From JAADIV01 sp964439085 (GTDB lineage Bacteria > Desulfobacterota > Desulfobulbia > Desulfobulbales > VMSU01), in assembly GCA_964439085.1 (NCBI GenBank), contig CAYTNB010000045.1, positions 1-16,365 of the forward strand: DNA of 16,365 nt, read 5' to 3'. Positions 13,007 to 16,365 of the stretch are shown here, piece by piece. A model generated the notes under the pieces. It saw nothing but the letters and a program-made list of their open reading frames with translations, ran no database searches and was not told the origin of the DNA. The position numbers and the translations under genes are program-made. Each line of letters begins with the position of its first letter. Position 1 is the first letter of the stretch.

Positions 13007-15321
13007 CTGCCAAACACCACATTACGAAAAAAATCAACCAGTCCCCGCCGCCTTTTAAGAGTCTTCACCTGTTCTGGAACCGCATCGGATATCTCCGATC
13101 TGGCAATGGCCATTTTATATTCGATATGAGGAGCAAAACGATTATCGATATACCAGGCATAGGTCAAGCCAAACAAAAGTCCTGGTGGTGTAAAACCCTC
13201 ATCGCCATTCAATAACCTGGTAAAGATATTATTTGAACCCGCCGACCTCATACGGGCCAAGGCAAGATACTCACTGAGCTGGACATCGCTGAAAAAGCAG
13301 GCTCGTTCAGCCTGCGGCCGTAGCTTGATCCGATAAATCTTACCAAGATTTTCTCCCTCAACGTTCAGGGGGGATATTTTTTTTTCTACGAAATAATTTC
13401 CCAGTAACGACTGGCCCAAGGCCACCAGAAAGGCCACCTCAAAGTGTTCGGTATTATGCATATCCTCCCGGATATTTAAAAAACAATCGTCAGGATTAAA
13501 AAAAGAATAAATATTATCCCAATCCTGACAGCGTCGCCAATCACATCGCTTAACAAAATGCAGTCCACGAATATAATCAAGATGTGCCGCTGGAATATCT
13601 GGATGCCGCCAGAGGATATCGGCAATTATCTCCTGCCCATCCATCTGTAGATCAGCTAACCGTGTGCGAATAAGGGCAAACCTTTCACAAGCTGGCATTA
13701 CACTGCAACTATTTTTTAATAGCGCCACCTCATCTGGCAGTTTTTCACTAGAATTATAACAGTCAGACGACAACGATCGTTCTGAGTGCTCGCTAATATT
13801 TATATCACGCACAGCCCAAATTGTTTTCACCGTTAAGGCCAAGGCCGTGGGGTCATGCTTAACCCTATTATCAGCAAGACCTTCCGGAGAAAAAATTCCA
13901 GCCTCCAGTGGCAAAAATCCCATATCACATACCCGCTCCCGATCGAGATAAATCGGCATCTTGCCCTCAACGGCGTATCCCTGCAAGATGCTGCCTGGGA
14001 TATCATGCATTTTCAAAAGCACAATCTGTTTAAACAGGCCATCAACGCCACCCGGAATATTCCGGTGATAGGCCTTCAGCAGATCAGAGACATAGAATCG
14101 ACGTTTGGGATCCCCCATAACCAGATCAGTTTCACCTGCCTGAGCCCATAGATTAGAGACCAATACCTTTAAGGCATGCTGATTATTTCTCACCGCTTGG
14201 GCCAGACCGGGTACCTGCATAACCGGCACAATACTTGTGTAAAGACTACCTGGTGCGAAAATAATTATATCCGCCTGACTAATAGAATCCAAAACCTCCG
14301 GCAGAACAGTTGGAGGCTCCTGCACGAAATCAAGAGTGACCCGATCGACAGGATATCCGCGTCGTGCCAGGCCCGATTTATGCTCCCCGCTTACCAACAC
14401 GCCATTAGTATACATCATTTTCAGTTGGGATGGGGTTGTCGTACAGGGTAAAACCGCATCAACTGAAACGCCAAGTAAGGAGGCTATAAAACGTAGGCCA
14501 TCTCGAACGGCCTCAGCATCAGGCACTTCATCGCCACGCTTATGATAGCGGTATATAGCACTGGTAATCAGGAGATTACCCAAACAATGCGGGCGTGCCA
14601 AAGTTTGCGTAAGACGAGAATCGGCAAAAAGATATTTAATTAATTCTAAAATGCCTTGGGACATGGAATGCGGCAGATGATCAAGTTTCAAGCCCCCTGC
14701 TCCCAGAAGGTCATCTACCGAAGAAGGGCTTTGTTTATAGCGATAATTGAACAGTACAAAAAGCCTGGCGGCCATCTGTATGGCAGTCAGTGCATCTATT
14801 TTATACAATTTTCGTAAACGTTCTGATTGAATTAAGGATAGCAAAACATGGCGCAAATCACCTAGGCCTATGAGAGGCAAATCCTTCTGCAACTCGCCAG
14901 TTGAGCCACCATCGTCTGTCGCACAGACAATCGCTTTCGTCTGCGAAAAAACAGACTTAAGGCCACCAAAAGGATCCGCCATCCATGCCATACTGCGGCT
15001 ATCCCCGCCAATAATAGTAGACAAACCAGTACCACCGCCAAAGACCACCACCTTCACTTGACCAACATCCAAGGCCTGCAAATCAGTGGCTAAGTGTTGG
15101 AGTCCAGCAACAACTAAAGACGGCCCGGCCGGCACCCCCAAGAGAACAAGATCTGTTAATTTCTCCGGCAAGGTACGACCGCTTAAGATGTCCAGGGATG
15201 AAAACCTGCCCAAAGATAGATCTTGCAGGGTTTCTTTAACGGAACCAGCGTTATTGTTGGAATATGCCATAGAATTAAGGTGATTTTTAAGTGGTACTCT
15301 ATTTTCGCTTATTTCGGACAT
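13003..15321 (-). CDS. Large CofD/YvcK-family protein with C-terminal extension
   Basis: A 772-residue protein whose central part (about 88-450) belongs to the CofD/YvcK superfamily (2-phospho-L-lactate transferase and gluconeogenesis-factor relatives, which bind nucleotide-sugar or nucleotide ligands). Signature segments are VVVFGGGTGLST (91-102), IVCATDDGGSTGELQ (131-145), LIGLGDLRHVL (150-160), and further on IIFAPGSLYTSIVPVMQVPG and LWAQAGETDLVMGD, which parallel the YvcK GPGSLYTS and QPGETD boxes. YvcK and CofD are only ~310-340 residues; here ~85 residues precede and ~270 follow the domain, with no fold I recognise. The ATG at 15321 lacks a clear ribosome-binding site; a downstream ATG at 15267 is possible. 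Coupled to prmA by ATGA. Function unknown; a regulatory role like YvcK's in envelope metabolism is a guess. Confidence 0.8.
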   Translation of the reverse strand: MSEISENRVPLKNHLNSMAYSNNNAGSVKETLQDLSLGRFSSLDILSGRTLPEKLTDLVLLGVPAGPSLVVAGLQHLATDLQALDVGQVKVVVFGGGTGLSTIIGGDSRSMAWMADPFGGLKSVFSQTKAIVCATDDGGSTGELQKDLPLIGLGDLRHVLLSLIQSERLRKLYKIDALTAIQMAARLFVLFNYRYKQSPSSVDDLLGAGGLKLDHLPHSMSQGILELIKYLFADSRLTQTLARPHCLGNLLITSAIYRYHKRGDEVPDAEAVRDGLRFIASLLGVSVDAVLPCTTTPSQLKMMYTNGVLVSGEHKSGLARRGYPVDRVTLDFVQEPPTVLPEVLDSISQADIIIFAPGSLYTSIVPVMQVPGLAQAVRNNQHALKVLVSNLWAQAGETDLVMGDPKRRFYVSDLLKAYHRNIPGGVDGLFKQIVLLKMHDIPGSILQGYAVEGKMPIYLDRERVCDMGFLPLEAGIFSPEGLADNRVKHDPTALALTVKTIWAVRDINISEHSERSLSSDCYNSSEKLPDEVALLKNSCSVMPACERFALIRTRLADLQMDGQEIIADILWRHPDIPAAHLDYIRGLHFVKRCDWRRCQDWDNIYSFFNPDDCFLNIREDMHNTEHFEVAFLVALGQSLLGNYFVEKKISPLNVEGENLGKIYRIKLRPQAERACFFSDVQLSEYLALARMRSAGSNNIFTRLLNGDEGFTPPGLLFGLTYAWYIDNRFAPHIEYKMAIARSEISDAVPEQVKTLKRRRGLVDFFRNVVFGR

Positions 15322-15460
15322 CAACGAAAACTAGTCGTCTTCGAGAAAGCTACCAGGAGGCTGTCCAGGAATATAGGGGGACGAGACTGGTTAAACTTCA
15401 AAATTTGGGGCAATTTATAAAAATTGTCTTAATAGTTACGAATTATGTTTGCCAATAATT

Positions 15461-16225
15461 TTATTTACCATTTTTCATGAGTTCTACAACTCTCAGTAAA
15501 TCTTTGGGGGTATCAACCTCCACTGAATCATGCTCGGTCAGAACCAGCTTTATATCATAACCAAACTCCAAAGCCCTGAGTTGCTCCAATTTTTCAAAAC
15601 GCTCCCACTCCCCTTCCGGCAACCCAACAAAAGTCAGGAGAAAGCCCTTACGGTAGGCGTAAAAACCCAGGTGTTTATAATAGGTTGGTGGTATCGGCTC
15701 ATCAGGGTTACGCTGAAAAGGGATAGGAGATCTTGAGAAGTACAAGGCCTTGCCGTTACGATCAAAAACGGTCTTCACGTGGTTAGGGTCATGTATTTCA
15801 GCCTCCCTGATGATCTTGTACATCAAAGTTGCCATGGGTAGAGCCGGGTCAGCAATCAACGGTTCCGCTACTTGCCGCACCACAGCCTTATCAAAGAGTG
15901 GCTGATCGCCTTGTATATTGACAACCACATCCTGCTCGGCAATCTCTAACAATTCTGCGGCCTCAGCCAAACGGTCGGTGCCGGAAACATGGTCGGAACG
16001 AGTCATCACCACCTCGCCGCCAAAGGCACGGACACAATCAGCAATTCGATTATTGTCCGTCGCCACAGCTACCCGTGATAGGATATCAACAGACATGGCC
16101 CGCTCATAAACCCTTTGGATCATTGGTTTACCAAGGATATCAGCCAATGGCTTACCCTCAAAACGATTAGAATGATATCGGGCCGGAATAATTGCTACTA
16201 TTTTCGGTTTTGCTTTTAGGGACAT
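15461..16225 (-). CDS. kdsB: 3-deoxy-manno-octulosonate cytidylyltransferase (CMP-KDO synthetase)
   Basis: Activates KDO with CTP to CMP-KDO for the LPS inner core. The nucleotide-binding motif IIPARYHSNRFEGKPLADI (12-30), LGKPMIQRVYERA, TRSDHVSGTDR (75-85), VVNIQGDQPLF (101-111) and YYKHLGFYAYRKGFL are all conserved. At 254 residues it is full length. Its presence indicates a Gram-negative outer membrane. The ATG is preceded by GAAGAGAG, a modest Shine-Dalgarno at slightly long spacing. The promoter region carries GAATAGTTAC, a motif also found just upstream of zwf. A 136-bp gap separates it from the CofD/YvcK-like gene, so co-transcription is possible but not shown. Confidence 0.95.
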   Translation of the reverse strand: MSLKAKPKIVAIIPARYHSNRFEGKPLADILGKPMIQRVYERAMSVDILSRVAVATDNNRIADCVRAFGGEVVMTRSDHVSGTDRLAEAAELLEIAEQDVVVNIQGDQPLFDKAVVRQVAEPLIADPALPMATLMYKIIREAEIHDPNHVKTVFDRNGKALYFSRSPIPFQRNPDEPIPPTYYKHLGFYAYRKGFLLTFVGLPEGEWERFEKLEQLRALEFGYDIKLVLTEHDSVEVDTPKDLLRVVELMKNGK

Positions 16226-16306
16226 TTTTTATTACTCTCTTCAGTAACTATTCAAGGATTTTGGATATGTTCATGAAGAGTTGCCTCTTCTTAAAAATTT
16301 TGGCAG

Positions 16307-16339
16307 TTTAACTATTGCTTCGGTGTTTAAATAGTTAAT
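16307..16339. repeat. AT-rich inverted repeat upstream of kdsB
   Basis: TTAACTATT (16308-16316) and AATAGTTAA (16330-16338) are perfect inverted arms around a 13-nt spacer. The AATAGTTA word recurs in other gaps of the window (11908-11936, 11962-11970, 15432-15440, 16242-16250). It could be an operator-like palindrome or the end of another repeat family. It lies about 80-110 bp upstream of the kdsB start. Confidence 0.5.
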
Positions 16340-16365
16340 TTAAAATACCGTTATTTCATATCATT

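Overview
The window looks like a chromosomal segment of a Gram-negative, anaerobic, sulfate- or sulfur-metabolising bacterium, most likely Desulfobacterota (Desulfobulbales-like). The evidence is a CbiK cobaltochelatase with a signal peptide (a type known from Desulfovibrio), a stand-alone ~210-residue siroheme/[4Fe-4S] sulfite reductase of the small Desulfovibrio type, a KDO-pathway gene (so LPS is made), a DUF1015 gene and an HD-GYP response regulator. The lineage is inferred from gene content; no rRNA or tRNA gene is present.

Layout. 1-458: gene-free, with two kinds of related repeats. 459-1880: cbiK on the minus strand behind a complete regulatory leader (sigma70-like promoter, cobalamin riboswitch, intrinsic terminator). 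1880-2660: gene-free, with a second copy of the long repeat that abuts a 28-codon tyrosine-recombinase remnant. 2667-4672: a sterol-desaturase-family membrane hydroxylase (plus) convergent with a REC/HD-GYP regulator (minus). 4673-6700: a small sulfite reductase (plus) overlapping tail-to-tail with a TrmN6-like tRNA methyltransferase (minus). This pair is bracketed by two inverted ~150-bp miniature elements with IS66-like ends, each with its own 8-bp target duplication. 6702-8063: DUF1015 gene (minus). 8064-8549: gene-free, with a symmetric GC-rich hairpin and a third copy of the long repeat. 8550-9585: queD-queE (plus), overlapping. 9634-11887: zwf-pgl (minus), overlapping. 11888-12124: a REP-type miniature element with a 12-bp flanking duplication. 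12125-16225: kdsB, a long CofD/YvcK-like gene and prmA, all minus, the last two sharing an ATGA overlap.

How the genes fit together. The coding content is mostly housekeeping: cobalt insertion for B12 (cbiK), sulfite reduction by a siroheme enzyme (related to cbiK because both use sirohydrochlorin chemistry), tRNA modification (queD/queE, trmN6), oxidative pentose phosphate entry (zwf, pgl), LPS precursor activation (kdsB), ribosomal protein methylation (prmA) and probable c-di-GMP degradation (HD-GYP). Several genes are coupled by overlapping ends.

The unusual part is the intergenic DNA. At least three independent families of short structured repeats occupy nearly every long intergenic gap: (a) a ~110-bp repeat with interleaved inverted arms that could form an H-type pseudoknot; (b) the IS66-ended miniature elements; (c) an ATTCCCGC REP element with TTTTTGC-type ends. 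I see no CRISPR array, complete transposase, toxin-antitoxin pair or defence system.
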